From Fimbriimonadaceae bacterium (GTDB lineage Bacteria; Armatimonadota; Fimbriimonadia; Fimbriimonadales; Fimbriimonadaceae), in the NCBI GenBank assembly GCA_022843485.1, contig JALHNM010000001.1:496001-560000 (forward strand): 64,000 nt of DNA, written 5' to 3'. Under the pieces are notes generated by a model. That model made no database searches. It was given only the letters and a program-made list of their open reading frames with translations, and was not told where the DNA came from. Position numbers and translations under genes: made by a program. Below, in pieces: positions 16,649 through 25,141 of the stretch (the stretch's first letter is position 1; every line of letters starts with the position of its first letter).

Positions 16649-17685
16649 GGCCCCGCGATGAGCCGGGCCCCGTGGCCGGGGACCTCGCGCGGGGTCACGA
16701 CCCCGTCGCGCCAATCGACCCCATCGGCCGGGTCCGGCGCAAGGTTCAGGTGCGAGTCCAGGTCGATCTGGTCGAACAGGGCGCCGATCGAGGCCCCCGC
16801 CGCGATCGCGACCGACGACTCGCCCATACAGCCGATCATCGTCGAGAGGCCATGGGCCCGGGCCGTGGCCACGAGACGGATCGCCTCCGTCAGCCCCCCG
16901 GTCTTCATGAGCTTCACGTTCACCCCGTCGCACCGGCTGGCGAGGGCGGGGACGTCCCGGCTCGTGCGGCAAGACTCGTCGAGGAAGATCGGGAGCGGTC
17001 GCCCCTCGAAGACTTCCGGAAGGGCCCCCTCCTCGCCCCGGGCCAGGGGTTGCTCGACGGTCTCGCACCCCCTTTCTGCCAGCCAGCTCAGCATGACCCG
17101 GGCCGTCGAAGGGCTCCAGCCCCCGTTGGCGTCCACCCGGATCCCGACCCCCGGGCCCGCCGCCGTCCGGGCCGCTTCGAAGCTCTCACGGTCGTGCTCC
17201 GGGCCCTCGGGCGACCCGAGCTTGACCTTGAGCGCCTTCGCGCCCCCTCGGGCGAGGATCTCCGGCACCCGTTCTCGAACGACTTCGACTGGGTTGATGC
17301 CGATCGTGACGCTCGTAGGCACCGTCGGGGGCCTCAGTCCGAACACTCGGAAGAGCGGAAGGCCGGCCCGCTTCCCTAGCAGATCCCAGAGCGCGATCTC
17401 TAGGGCGGCCGTGACGGACGGGTCGATGCCCGACTCCGCGAGGACCGTCGCCACCCGCTGAGGGCCCTGGGCCAGGAGCTCGGGGGTCGCGATCTCCCGT
17501 AGCCGCTCGACGTCCGCCGCGAGGAGGACATCGTCCGTCCCCACGCCGGGGGCCCCTTCGCCGACCCCTTCGAACTCGCCGTCGCTCACGGTGACGAAGA
17601 GGTTGTCCGAGCCGGTCGAGATGCCTCGGGCGATCCGCAGGGGGTAGCGCTTCGTCAGCCGGATCCAGTCGAATCGAACGTCCAT
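16645..17685 (-). CDS. Enolase-superfamily dipeptide (L-Ala-D/L-Glu-type) epimerase
   Basis: The protein has 346 residues with a mandelate racemase/muconate lactonising fold. It shows the KxK base motif in GAKALKVKLG, the metal ligands in IRVDANGGW, CETVEQPLA and FLDESCRTS, the second catalytic lysine in GVNVKLMKTGGL, and the late DQIDLDSHLNL. The pattern matches dipeptide epimerases used in cell-wall peptide recycling; other substrates of this superfamily cannot be excluded. ATG 17685 is chosen. A TTG three codons upstream has a nearby GGAAGAGG and is the alternative. Confidence 0.83.
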   Translation of the reverse strand: MDVRFDWIRLTKRYPLRIARGISTGSDNLFVTVSDGEFEGVGEGAPGVGTDDVLLAADVERLREIATPELLAQGPQRVATVLAESGIDPSVTAALEIALWDLLGKRAGLPLFRVFGLRPPTVPTSVTIGINPVEVVRERVPEILARGGAKALKVKLGSPEGPEHDRESFEAARTAAGPGVGIRVDANGGWSPSTARVMLSWLAERGCETVEQPLARGEEGALPEVFEGRPLPIFLDESCRTSRDVPALASRCDGVNVKLMKTGGLTEAIRLVATARAHGLSTMIGCMGESSVAIAAGASIGALFDQIDLDSHLNLAPDPADGVDWRDGVVTPREVPGHGARLIAGP

Positions 17686-17819
17686 CCCACCCAACGTACC
17701 TCTTCCTGGCTACCCTGGCGCACTTACCAGGTTCTCGCGGCCCGTCCTCCACCCTCAAGCCTGCCGCCCCGACAATCTCCCCAGGCCCCCAGTGAAGGCG
17801 CGGGCCGAGAGGACGACCG

Positions 17820-19796
17820 ATGAGACTCCCTGCCCTGACCCTCCTGTTGGCTTCGCTGGTGTCGGCGGCGGTCGCCCAGCGCCCGCTGCCGAGCTCGATC
17901 GAGTTCGCCGGGTGGGCCGATCGGCATGTGGCCCAGATCGTCGAGTCCGTCGATCAGCCCCGGAGGACGCTCTACTACGTCGACGCTCGGTTCGGTCGCG
18001 ACACGAACGACGGGCTCCACCCCCGCCGGGCCTGGAAGACTTTGGCCCAGGTGCGCTCCGCCCTCGGGAGCAGGGTCGATGACGTTGAAGTCTCGTTCCG
18101 CCGGGGCCAGACGTTCCGCGACCCGCTCGGCCTGAGCACGGTCGGCGTCGCGACCAAGGCGACCTTCTCGGCCTACGGCAACGGCCCGCGACCCCACATC
18201 ACGACCAGCACCCAAGTCGAGGCCCGGCTCACGACCCGCGGCGGCCGGATGTGGCAACGCACATGGACGGAGTTCGTGCCCCAGGTCGTCTCCGAGGCGG
18301 GAGACCTCGCCAACCCCTACCGCCGGGTGACCTCGCTCGTCGCGTGCCAGACGGTGGAGGGCTCCTGGTTCCACGGGGCCGGTGTGCTCTACGTCAATGT
18401 CCGGCGCGCTTGGAACGGCCGGACCAGGACGCGGCTGTTCTTCGAGGTCTTCCCGAAGTCGAACGTGTCCGGGTTCGAGTTCCTCCCTGGCTCCAGCGAG
18501 GTCCTCGTCGAAGGTCTGAGCGTGTCCGGTTACGGCGCCGACCTCGACTTCGCTTGGGACAAGTACGCCGTCAAGGGCAACCTCACCGGCCCGAACGCTC
18601 TCGTCGTCCGCGACTGCGTGCTCGCCTACAACGGTAAGCACAACGCCGGCAACACGAGCCCTTCGACCGGCGGTGTGATCGTCGTCGTCGATTCATGGAT
18701 GGGCTGGGTGACGGGTCGGGACACGCCGTTCGTCCACTACGCCGGGCAAGGCGGCAACGAGGGCTATAGCGTCCGCAACCGGTTCATGGGCGGCCAGCTG
18801 CCGGACCCGACGGGCGGCGATGCGGCCGGCTTCGGGCTCGGGCGGGTCAACGCGACCTATGCCCATGCCAACACGGGCAAGATCGGCTTCCACCTGGTGA
18901 AGGACTGCGTCGCCCTTCCCCACCTGTTCCAGGTCAACGACTTCGGCGGGGCGGGCGACGCGAACGACTTCGCCGCCGACCTCAGCCTCTGCAACAACGT
19001 CCTCTACGGCAACCGCTACCTGGCTCACGAGCCGACCGCCGCCGAGGTCCAGTCTGTGACGTTGCCCGCGATGTTCGGCCAGCAGCCCGCGGCCATCCTC
19101 CAAGGGGACTCGACCCCAGGGCGGCTCACCGCGTTTTTCGCGAACAACGTCTGGCAGGTCCGCCCGCTGTGGTTCCGGAACGTCCGGGGGTTCGGGCGCG
19201 GGCTGATCGACCGCATCCAGGGGCTCCATGTGAACAGCGTGTTCGAGGTGGACCTGACGTTCGCCAAGGTCGGGGCTCCGGCCGGGGTCGATATCGGGCT
19301 CGTCCCCTACGGCGAGAGCCTCCCCGCCCGCTTCCAGAACTGCCACATCTACGTCTCCGACCCGGGTCCGTTCAACTTCGGGCTCGTCGCCCAGCTTTTA
19401 CAGGACCGGTCGCTCGGGCGCGAGACGCCGGACCGGTTCCGGATGTACGACTCGATTGTCACCGCCGACTCGGAGTCCGGGGCGCGCCTCTATCTGGCGG
19501 CTGGGAACAACCGGCTCGCTGACGGCACCCTCGCCAGTCCCTCCCGGATCGCGAACCTGATCCACAACCTCCCGGGCTCCTCGCCCGCAGGGCCCCCGAG
19601 CGATTGGATCGGCACTGGTTTCGTCGCCGGGCGCATCCTGGAGCAGCCGTGGACCGCCCAGCGCCGACCCCGGCTGGGCGAACTTGACGTCGAGACCACG
19701 TCCCTCCCTGGAGGCGCACGGCTGGAGTACGACTTTTCGAACATGCCCCGCCGGGTCGGTACGTCCGCGGCCGGACCCTTCGAGGCGCTCGACTAG
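17820..19796 (+). CDS. Exported right-handed beta-helix protein
   Basis: The protein has 658 residues with a signal peptide at 1-19 (LTLLLASLVSAAVAQ). It contains YYVDARFGRDTNDGLHPRRA followed by WKTLAQV. This DGLSPxxAWKT-like motif is typical of parallel beta-helix carbohydrate-active proteins such as polysaccharide lyase-like families. Asn/Gly-rich rungs follow, for example VLVEGLSVSGYGAD and LVVRDCVLAYNGKHN. It probably acts on or binds extracellular polysaccharide; catalytic residues are not identified. GAGAGGACGACCG precedes the ATG. The stop overlaps the convergent GH2 gene's stop by three bases. Confidence 0.75.
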   Translation: MRLPALTLLLASLVSAAVAQRPLPSSIEFAGWADRHVAQIVESVDQPRRTLYYVDARFGRDTNDGLHPRRAWKTLAQVRSALGSRVDDVEVSFRRGQTFRDPLGLSTVGVATKATFSAYGNGPRPHITTSTQVEARLTTRGGRMWQRTWTEFVPQVVSEAGDLANPYRRVTSLVACQTVEGSWFHGAGVLYVNVRRAWNGRTRTRLFFEVFPKSNVSGFEFLPGSSEVLVEGLSVSGYGADLDFAWDKYAVKGNLTGPNALVVRDCVLAYNGKHNAGNTSPSTGGVIVVVDSWMGWVTGRDTPFVHYAGQGGNEGYSVRNRFMGGQLPDPTGGDAAGFGLGRVNATYAHANTGKIGFHLVKDCVALPHLFQVNDFGGAGDANDFAADLSLCNNVLYGNRYLAHEPTAAEVQSVTLPAMFGQQPAAILQGDSTPGRLTAFFANNVWQVRPLWFRNVRGFGRGLIDRIQGLHVNSVFEVDLTFAKVGAPAGVDIGLVPYGESLPARFQNCHIYVSDPGPFNFGLVAQLLQDRSLGRETPDRFRMYDSIVTADSESGARLYLAAGNNRLADGTLASPSRIANLIHNLPGSSPAGPPSDWIGTGFVAGRILEQPWTAQRRPRLGELDVETTSLPGGARLEYDFSNMPRRVGTSAAGPFEALD

Positions 19797-22003
19797 CCTC
19801 GCCTCGCCTCCGCGAGCCGGATGAGCTCGGCGAGAAGGACGGCCCCCGCCGGGTTTTCATTGACCCCATTCGGTTGGTCGCCAAGGCCCCCGTCGGGTCG
19901 TAGGGTCGTGCGCACGTGTCCGTCCGGCGTGACCGTGAGGTAAGCCGACTCAGCGAACGTGCGGGTGTCCAGGCGGCCGAGCACCACCCGTGCCTCGGGT
20001 CGTGACTCCGCGAGCCAGCAGTCCGGCGATACCGACCGGAGCCGCTCCCAGGCCCCCCACTGGCCCCGCCACCGAGGGTCGGCGAAGGTCTGGACGCACT
20101 CGCGCCAGAACGGACCCGGCTCCGTGCACTCCCGGTCGAGCAGGACCACCGTGGCGTGACCCCACGCTCGCGCCTCCTCGACCCAGGAGTCTTCCACCGT
20201 CGCGACCACGTTGGGGCCCCCCGGCAGCACGATGCCGCCGAGCCGACCGAGCGGGTCGTTCAGCGACCATCCCCGGAACGCCGTCCAGTCCGGCCGCTCG
20301 AACGCCCACACCCGCCACGCTGAGACGACGCCCCCGACCTCGACCCAAAGCGCGTGTCGCCCCGGGGCCAGGTCGAGGGTCAAATCGAGTGCCTCGCCAC
20401 ACCCGGGGCCTTGATCGACCCATCCGTCCCCCTCCGCTGGTGAGGGCCCGCGCAACCACCACCGCAGCCGCCCGCTCAGACCGGTCTCGGTGGCCAAGGC
20501 GACCCGGAACCGCCCGGGCCCGACGAAGTGGCATTGCGGGTCCCGCCAACCCGGGCGGTTCCCCCCGCGAACCCATGGCGGCCGGCGTTCCCGGATCAAG
20601 GCGAGCACGTCCGGCCCGTTCCAGGCCCTGGTGCCCCGGGGGTGGTAGACGAGCCCGCCGTCATCGTCGAGCACGCCGCTCGTGGAGATCGGCGTGTCCC
20701 GAAGTCCGGTCAGCACATACCCGGCGAGGCTCGGGAGCGTCCGGAACAGGCCGGTCACCTCGCGCCGGACGTACCGACCCTTGCGCAGCGAGTCGCGACG
20801 CAGGGCCCTCGCCCCGTCCTCCGCCCTGACCTTCGCCAGCCTGCTCGTGGTCACGATCCGAGGCAGGTCGTACTGCCAACGGACGCCCCGGTCGTTGAGG
20901 GCCGGGTCGGGCGAGGCCCAATCCGGTCGCTCGCGGTCCCAACCCGCCACCACCCGGAGGGCGTCGTAGTCGTCGGTCTCGCCGAGCAACGTCGGCCGCG
21001 GCGTTCGCGGCCCGGGCTGGAGCGATTCGAGCACGCCCCGGAACCAGGGAAGGTCGCAGTACGGGTGGTAGTCCTCGAACGTGCCGTACTCCCGCGGGTC
21101 CCCGCCGTACATCTCCGCCCCGCCCGAGTCGTCCCGGACCAGCGGGCAGCCGGTCAAGTCCCTCACCAACTCGACCAGCCGGGCCCGGAAGTCGTGCGGG
21201 ACGGCCCCTCCAAGTTCGCACCCACAGGTCCACGCCACGATCCGATCGTGATGGCGGTACTGCCGCACGATCCGCTCGCACTCCGCCAACGCCCGCTCCC
21301 GGACGGCAGGGTCGTCGATGGGGGCCCAAAGCGGGAGTTCGACCCATGCCCACAGGCCCTCTTCTTCGAGCGCCCGGAAGGCCCGGTGCGGGGGGAGCCA
21401 GAGGCAGTACTTCACGAGGTTGAAGCCGAGGGACCGTACAGCCCGGGCCTCCTGGCGCAGGGTCTCGAGAGACGGGTTCGGGTGTGGGAGATCTGGGTAC
21501 CACCCCCAGCTCAGGATCCCGCGCATCGTCCAGGGGGCCCCGTCGAGGGTGAGCCGGTCACCGTCGACCCCGATCCGGGGGGTCGCCGGTCCGCTGTCGA
21601 GGGTGGGGTCTACCGGGCTGTGGACGACCTCGACCTCGCGGAAGATCCCTCCGAAGGTTTGCCACACGTACGGGAGGAACCCGCTCAGCACCGACTTCAC
21701 GGGATAGGTAGGGCCGCCGTTCTTGGTGACCTCGACCCGGACGTCCACCTCGCCTCGCGGCAAGCGGACCGCCCAGGCGTCCCAGATCCCCTCATGGGTC
21801 GCGGCCAAGGCTCCGTCAAGCCAGACCCGCGCCGCATAGCTCACCCCGTGGAAGAGGAGCCAGGCGTCGTCGCGCTCGGTCTTGAGGGAGGTCCGGTAGA
21901 CGGCCGGACCCTCCCATCGGACGTCGACCTCGCGGCCCCAGGAGTGGGGCACGTCACACGGCGAGGGCCCGAAGCCAGTGTCGACCGTCCACGCCAGCTT
22001 CAC
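19793..22003 (-). CDS. Glycoside hydrolase family 2-like protein
   Basis: The protein has 736 residues. The N-terminal sugar-binding-like domain (residues 15-130) carries VPHSWGREVDVRWEGPAVYR. A TIM barrel follows, starting MRGILSWGWYPDLPHPN and NLVKYCLWLPPHRAFRALEE. The acid/base position reads WTCGCELGG (E263), where the usual Asn before Glu is Cys. The nucleophile candidate is E342 in LLGETDD. No signal peptide is present. It may be a beta-glycosidase, but the altered acid/base motif makes the activity uncertain. Its start overlaps the SpoIIM gene's stop by four bases. Confidence 0.72.
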   Translation of the reverse strand: MKLAWTVDTGFGPSPCDVPHSWGREVDVRWEGPAVYRTSLKTERDDAWLLFHGVSYAARVWLDGALAATHEGIWDAWAVRLPRGEVDVRVEVTKNGGPTYPVKSVLSGFLPYVWQTFGGIFREVEVVHSPVDPTLDSGPATPRIGVDGDRLTLDGAPWTMRGILSWGWYPDLPHPNPSLETLRQEARAVRSLGFNLVKYCLWLPPHRAFRALEEEGLWAWVELPLWAPIDDPAVRERALAECERIVRQYRHHDRIVAWTCGCELGGAVPHDFRARLVELVRDLTGCPLVRDDSGGAEMYGGDPREYGTFEDYHPYCDLPWFRGVLESLQPGPRTPRPTLLGETDDYDALRVVAGWDRERPDWASPDPALNDRGVRWQYDLPRIVTTSRLAKVRAEDGARALRRDSLRKGRYVRREVTGLFRTLPSLAGYVLTGLRDTPISTSGVLDDDGGLVYHPRGTRAWNGPDVLALIRERRPPWVRGGNRPGWRDPQCHFVGPGRFRVALATETGLSGRLRWWLRGPSPAEGDGWVDQGPGCGEALDLTLDLAPGRHALWVEVGGVVSAWRVWAFERPDWTAFRGWSLNDPLGRLGGIVLPGGPNVVATVEDSWVEEARAWGHATVVLLDRECTEPGPFWRECVQTFADPRWRGQWGAWERLRSVSPDCWLAESRPEARVVLGRLDTRTFAESAYLTVTPDGHVRTTLRPDGGLGDQPNGVNENPAGAVLLAELIRLAEARRG

Positions 22004-22977
22004 CCCGCCCCCGGCGCCTCGCTCCGCTTGGCGTACCCGCTAAAGTAGACCCACCAGGCGAGAAGGGCGAAGACCGCGAACACGGCCTTGACCGGCTGCG
22101 GAACGGCCGGGTTGAAGCTGAAGAACCCCTCGATCGGCGCGGCGATGATGATCATGACGAGCCCGACCATGAGGAGGACGAAGGCGTCCTTGCCCGCCAG
22201 CCGGATCGCCTCGGAGCGGGTTCTCCGTCCAGGGCAGAGCATCGCCCGACCGAGGGCGAACCCGCCCGCCCCGGCGATGAAGAACCCCCAGATCTCACTC
22301 ACACCATGGGGTGCGACCGAGGTCAGGAGGAACCCCAACAGCCCGACCGAGGCCATGTCGGCCGAGAGAGCCCCGAAAATGGAGCCGTTGACCCAGCTGA
22401 TGTAGGCCGTGCCGAGCCCGAAAGTCGCAAGCGAGGCCGCGTTCATCAGAACGCCCACCCGGGGGTTGTTGCTCGCGTAGAAGGCGGTCATCGCGACGGA
22501 CTCACCCCCCTCCCGAGCCTCGAACTCGCCCTCCTTCCAGTGATCGAAGAGCGCCTCCATCCCGCTCGGCACGAAGAACTCCCGGTAGTCCGGGGCCTGG
22601 CTCACCATCGCGAACGAGAAGGCCGCCGACCCGAAGAACAGGGCCGCGCAGAGCCAGACCGCCCAGGCGTACTGCCGCACTGCCCTCGCCCCGAGCGCAA
22701 GACCCTCGGAGACGATCTGCGTCACTCCTTTCCGCGGGTTCTGGTAGAGCTGCCCGTAGGCACGGGCGACGAGGGCGTTCAGGTAGTCGACGACGTCGGC
22801 GTTAGAGGTCTGGGCCACCATCGTCGAGAGGTCCCCCGACGCCTGACGGTAGAGCCGGACGAACTCCGTGAGCTCGTCCCCGCTGAGTCGGCCCCAGCCG
22901 GACTCACTGAGCTCGGTGAGCTCCTTGAGCCGGCGCCAACCCTCGGCCCGCTTCGCCAGGATCGCTGCCTCGTCCAT
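22000..22977 (-). CDS. SpoIIM/DUF95-family integral membrane protein
   Basis: This 325-residue protein has a soluble helical N-terminus (1-105) followed by six or so transmembrane helices, including AVWLCAALFFGSAAFSFAMV, LMNAASLATFGLGTAYISW, LGFLLTSVAPHGVSEIWGFF and FVLLMVGLVMIIIAAPIEGF. APHGVSEI and AAPIEGF are hallmarks of the stage II sporulation protein M family, which is widespread in non-sporulating bacteria. There is no sign of sporulation here, so the name does not imply that role. It is cotranscribed with the GH2-like gene. Confidence 0.85.
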   Translation of the reverse strand: MDEAAILAKRAEGWRRLKELTELSESGWGRLSGDELTEFVRLYRQASGDLSTMVAQTSNADVVDYLNALVARAYGQLYQNPRKGVTQIVSEGLALGARAVRQYAWAVWLCAALFFGSAAFSFAMVSQAPDYREFFVPSGMEALFDHWKEGEFEAREGGESVAMTAFYASNNPRVGVLMNAASLATFGLGTAYISWVNGSIFGALSADMASVGLLGFLLTSVAPHGVSEIWGFFIAGAGGFALGRAMLCPGRRTRSEAIRLAGKDAFVLLMVGLVMIIIAAPIEGFFSFNPAVPQPVKAVFAVFALLAWWVYFSGYAKRSEAPGAG

Positions 22978-23058
22978 GGAACATCGCCCATTTTCCCACG
23001 TCCAAGCGAGGAGAGCGTCCTGTAACGGTCAGAGAACTCGGGGCGTATCGAAGAGTTA

Positions 23059-23072
23059 GGCACGGTTCTTGC
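23059..23072 (+). promoter_or_regulatory. Candidate sigma-54 (-24/-12) promoter
   Basis: GGCACGGTTCTTGC has GG and GC separated by exactly ten bases, and matches GGCAC-N5-TTGC. It lies 48 bases before the start codon of the group-2 sigma factor. Confidence 0.35.
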
Positions 23073-23119
23073 GCCGGTGAGGGGGGGCTCAGAGTAGCCC
23101 GCCCAGAGCAGGGTTCAGA

Positions 23120-23989
23120 ATGGCTTTGGTATCTCGCGGATCGCACGACAACGAAGAGGCCGTTCCCAGTTATCTGGGGAGGCTGACCCAGTCACCCTTA
23201 CTCAATGCCGTCGAGGAGGTCAGGCTGACCCGCGCGGCCCAGTCCGGGTGCCGCCAGAGCCGGGCCCGGCTGATCGAGTCGAATATGCGGCTCGTCATCA
23301 ACATCGCCAAGGGCTATCACAGCAAGACCGTCCCCCTCGAGGATTTGATCCAGGAGGGGGCCATTGGACTCATGCACGCCGTCGAACGGTTCGACCCTGA
23401 TAAAGGTTTTAGGTTTTCCACATACGCCACGCACTGGGTGCGCCAGGCGATCGGGCGGGCTATCGACAGCAAGGCCAAGGCGATCCGGCTCCCCGCCCAC
23501 GTGTCCCAGACCCTCCGCCGCGTTGAGCGTCGGCGGCATGAGCTCGCCCAGGAGACCGGGTCGGAGCCGACATGGGAGCAACTCGCGGCGGAGATGGGGC
23601 TCGACCCGCTGCGCCTCCGTGCCCTCGTCCAGTCGTCGCAGGACATGCTGAGCCTCGACATGCGGATCGGTGACCACGACAGCATGACCCTCGGCAGCCT
23701 GATCAGCGACGATCGGGCCGTCGACCCGGCCGAGTCCGCCCTTAACGCAGAAGTCTTCGCACAACTCGAAGAGGCGCTCGAGGAGCTCTCGGAGCGCGAG
23801 CGTCGAGTGATGGACTATCGGCTCCGGGCGAACGAGAAGGACGTCGTCAAGGGGCGCGAGGAGCTAAGCGCGGAGCTCAACATCAGCCGCGAGCGCATCC
23901 GCCAGATCGAGATCCAGGCCATCAAGAAGCTCCGCCGCCTCGCCCAGAAGCTCCGAACGCCGGACACCCTCACGCCCGAGACCCCATAA
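23120..23989 (+). CDS. RpoD-like (group 2) RNA polymerase sigma factor
   Basis: This 289-residue sigma-70 factor lacks region 1.1 and the large non-conserved insert. It shows region 1.2 (YLGRLTQSPLLNAVEEVRL), region 2 (LIESNMRLVINIAKGYHSKT, then FRFSTYATHWVRQAIGRAI), region 3 (IRLPAHVSQTLRR) and region 4 (ELSERERRVMDYRLRANEKD, then NISRERIRQIEIQAIKKLRR). The short length points to an alternative, non-essential sigma factor. A possible sigma-54 promoter precedes it. DedA follows after 11 bases. Confidence 0.9.
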   Translation: MALVSRGSHDNEEAVPSYLGRLTQSPLLNAVEEVRLTRAAQSGCRQSRARLIESNMRLVINIAKGYHSKTVPLEDLIQEGAIGLMHAVERFDPDKGFRFSTYATHWVRQAIGRAIDSKAKAIRLPAHVSQTLRRVERRRHELAQETGSEPTWEQLAAEMGLDPLRLRALVQSSQDMLSLDMRIGDHDSMTLGSLISDDRAVDPAESALNAEVFAQLEEALEELSERERRVMDYRLRANEKDVVKGREELSAELNISRERIRQIEIQAIKKLRRLAQKLRTPDTLTPETP

Positions 23990-24000
23990 TCCGGGGAGGC

Positions 24001-24681
24001 ATGCCGCCCTCCCTGCTGGAGACCCTCCTCCACCTCGATAAACACCTCGGGGCCGTCATCGCCCAATACCAGGGCTGGACGTACGGGATCCTGTTCTTGC
24101 TCGTGTTCTGCGAGACCGGGCTCGTGGTCATGCCGTTCCTTCCCGGCGACACCCTCCTCCTCGCCGCGGGCCTCTTCGCCAGTCCCCAGATGGGCCAGTT
24201 GGATCTGACCACGGTGTTGGCCCTCCTGATCTTCGCATCGATCCTCGGCGACAACACGAACTTCTGGATCGGGCGCTTGGTGGGGCGGCGGCTGTACCGC
24301 AACCCGAGTTCAAAGGTCTTCCGGCGCGAGCACCTCGAGAAGGCGAGGGGCTTTTACGAGCGCCACGGTCCGAAGGCAGTGATGCTCGGCAAGTTCGTCG
24401 CCATCGCGAGGACGGTCGTGCCGTTCGTGGCCGGGATGGACGCGATGGAGTACCGGCGGTTCTTGTTCTGGAGCGTCGGGAGCGCGGTCACCTGGGTCGC
24501 AGGCTGCACTCTGGCCGGCTACTTCCTCGGCCAGATCCCGGTCGTCCGCGACCACTTCGACCTCCTCATCGTCGCCGTCCTGGGGCTCGGTGGCCTTGTG
24601 ATCGTGAGGGAGGTGATCGTCTCGGGGCGGCGGAGTGGGCAGGAGTCGGCGAGGCCGCCCGGGCAGGACGGGATACAATGA
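24001..24681 (+). CDS. DedA-family membrane protein
   Basis: This 226-residue inner-membrane protein belongs to the DedA/VTT family, members of which are implicated in lipid (undecaprenyl phosphate or phospholipid) translocation. The hallmark ETGLVVMPFLPGDTLLLAAG and the re-entrant, Arg-containing GKFVAIARTVVPFVAGMDAM are present. GGGGAGG precedes the ATG, a clear Shine-Dalgarno. The position before fabZ and lpxA fits an envelope-lipid role. Confidence 0.9.
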   Translation: MPPSLLETLLHLDKHLGAVIAQYQGWTYGILFLLVFCETGLVVMPFLPGDTLLLAAGLFASPQMGQLDLTTVLALLIFASILGDNTNFWIGRLVGRRLYRNPSSKVFRREHLEKARGFYERHGPKAVMLGKFVAIARTVVPFVAGMDAMEYRRFLFWSVGSAVTWVAGCTLAGYFLGQIPVVRDHFDLLIVAVLGLGGLVIVREVIVSGRRSGQESARPPGQDGIQ

Positions 24682-24710
24682 CCCCCACTCCCACTTTGGG
24701 GCGCGCACAC

Positions 24711-25139
24711 ATGGACGTCCGCAGCATCATGGAGGTGCTCCCGCACCGCTACCCCATGCTCCTCGTCGATCGTATCCTCGACGTCGAGCCGGGCGTGCGG
24801 TGCCGGGGCCTCAAGAACGTCACGATCAACGAGCCGTTCTTCCAAGGCCACTACCCCGGCATGCCGATCATGCCCGGCGTACTGATCCTCGAGTCGATGG
24901 CCCAGGCCGGGGCGGTCATCCTCCTCACGGACCCGAAGTACCGGGGCATGGTCCCGGTCATCGGCGCGATCGACGACGTGAAGTTTAGGCGCCAGGTCGT
25001 GCCGGGCGACACGCTGATCTCCGAGGTCGAGCTGCTTTGGCTCAAGAGCGGGGTCGGTCGCATCCGGGCCGAAGCCACGGTCGAGGGCGAACTGGCCGCC
25101 AAGATGGAGATGACCTTCAAGTTGGTGCCCGGGGCCTAG
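24711..25139 (+). CDS. fabZ: 3-hydroxyacyl-ACP dehydratase FabZ
   Basis: This 142-residue hot-dog-fold enzyme dehydrates 3-hydroxyacyl-ACP and competes with LpxA for the same substrate. It has DVRSIMEVLPHRYPMLLVDR at the N-terminus, catalytic His in FFQGHYPGMPIMPG (H47) and catalytic Glu in LILESMAQAG (E61). ATG 24711 gives the usual family start. An in-frame ATG at 24678 overlaps the dedA stop and would add 11 residues. TACAAT at 24674-24679 could be an internal promoter that allows only the 24711 start. Confidence 0.95.
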   Translation: MDVRSIMEVLPHRYPMLLVDRILDVEPGVRCRGLKNVTINEPFFQGHYPGMPIMPGVLILESMAQAGAVILLTDPKYRGMVPVIGAIDDVKFRRQVVPGDTLISEVELLWLKSGVGRIRAEATVEGELAAKMEMTFKLVPGA

Positions 25140-25141
25140 CC

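Noticed and set aside
22000-22977. Evidence of sporulation from the SpoIIM-family gene
   Set aside because: The family is common in non-sporulating bacteria and no other sporulation gene is present.
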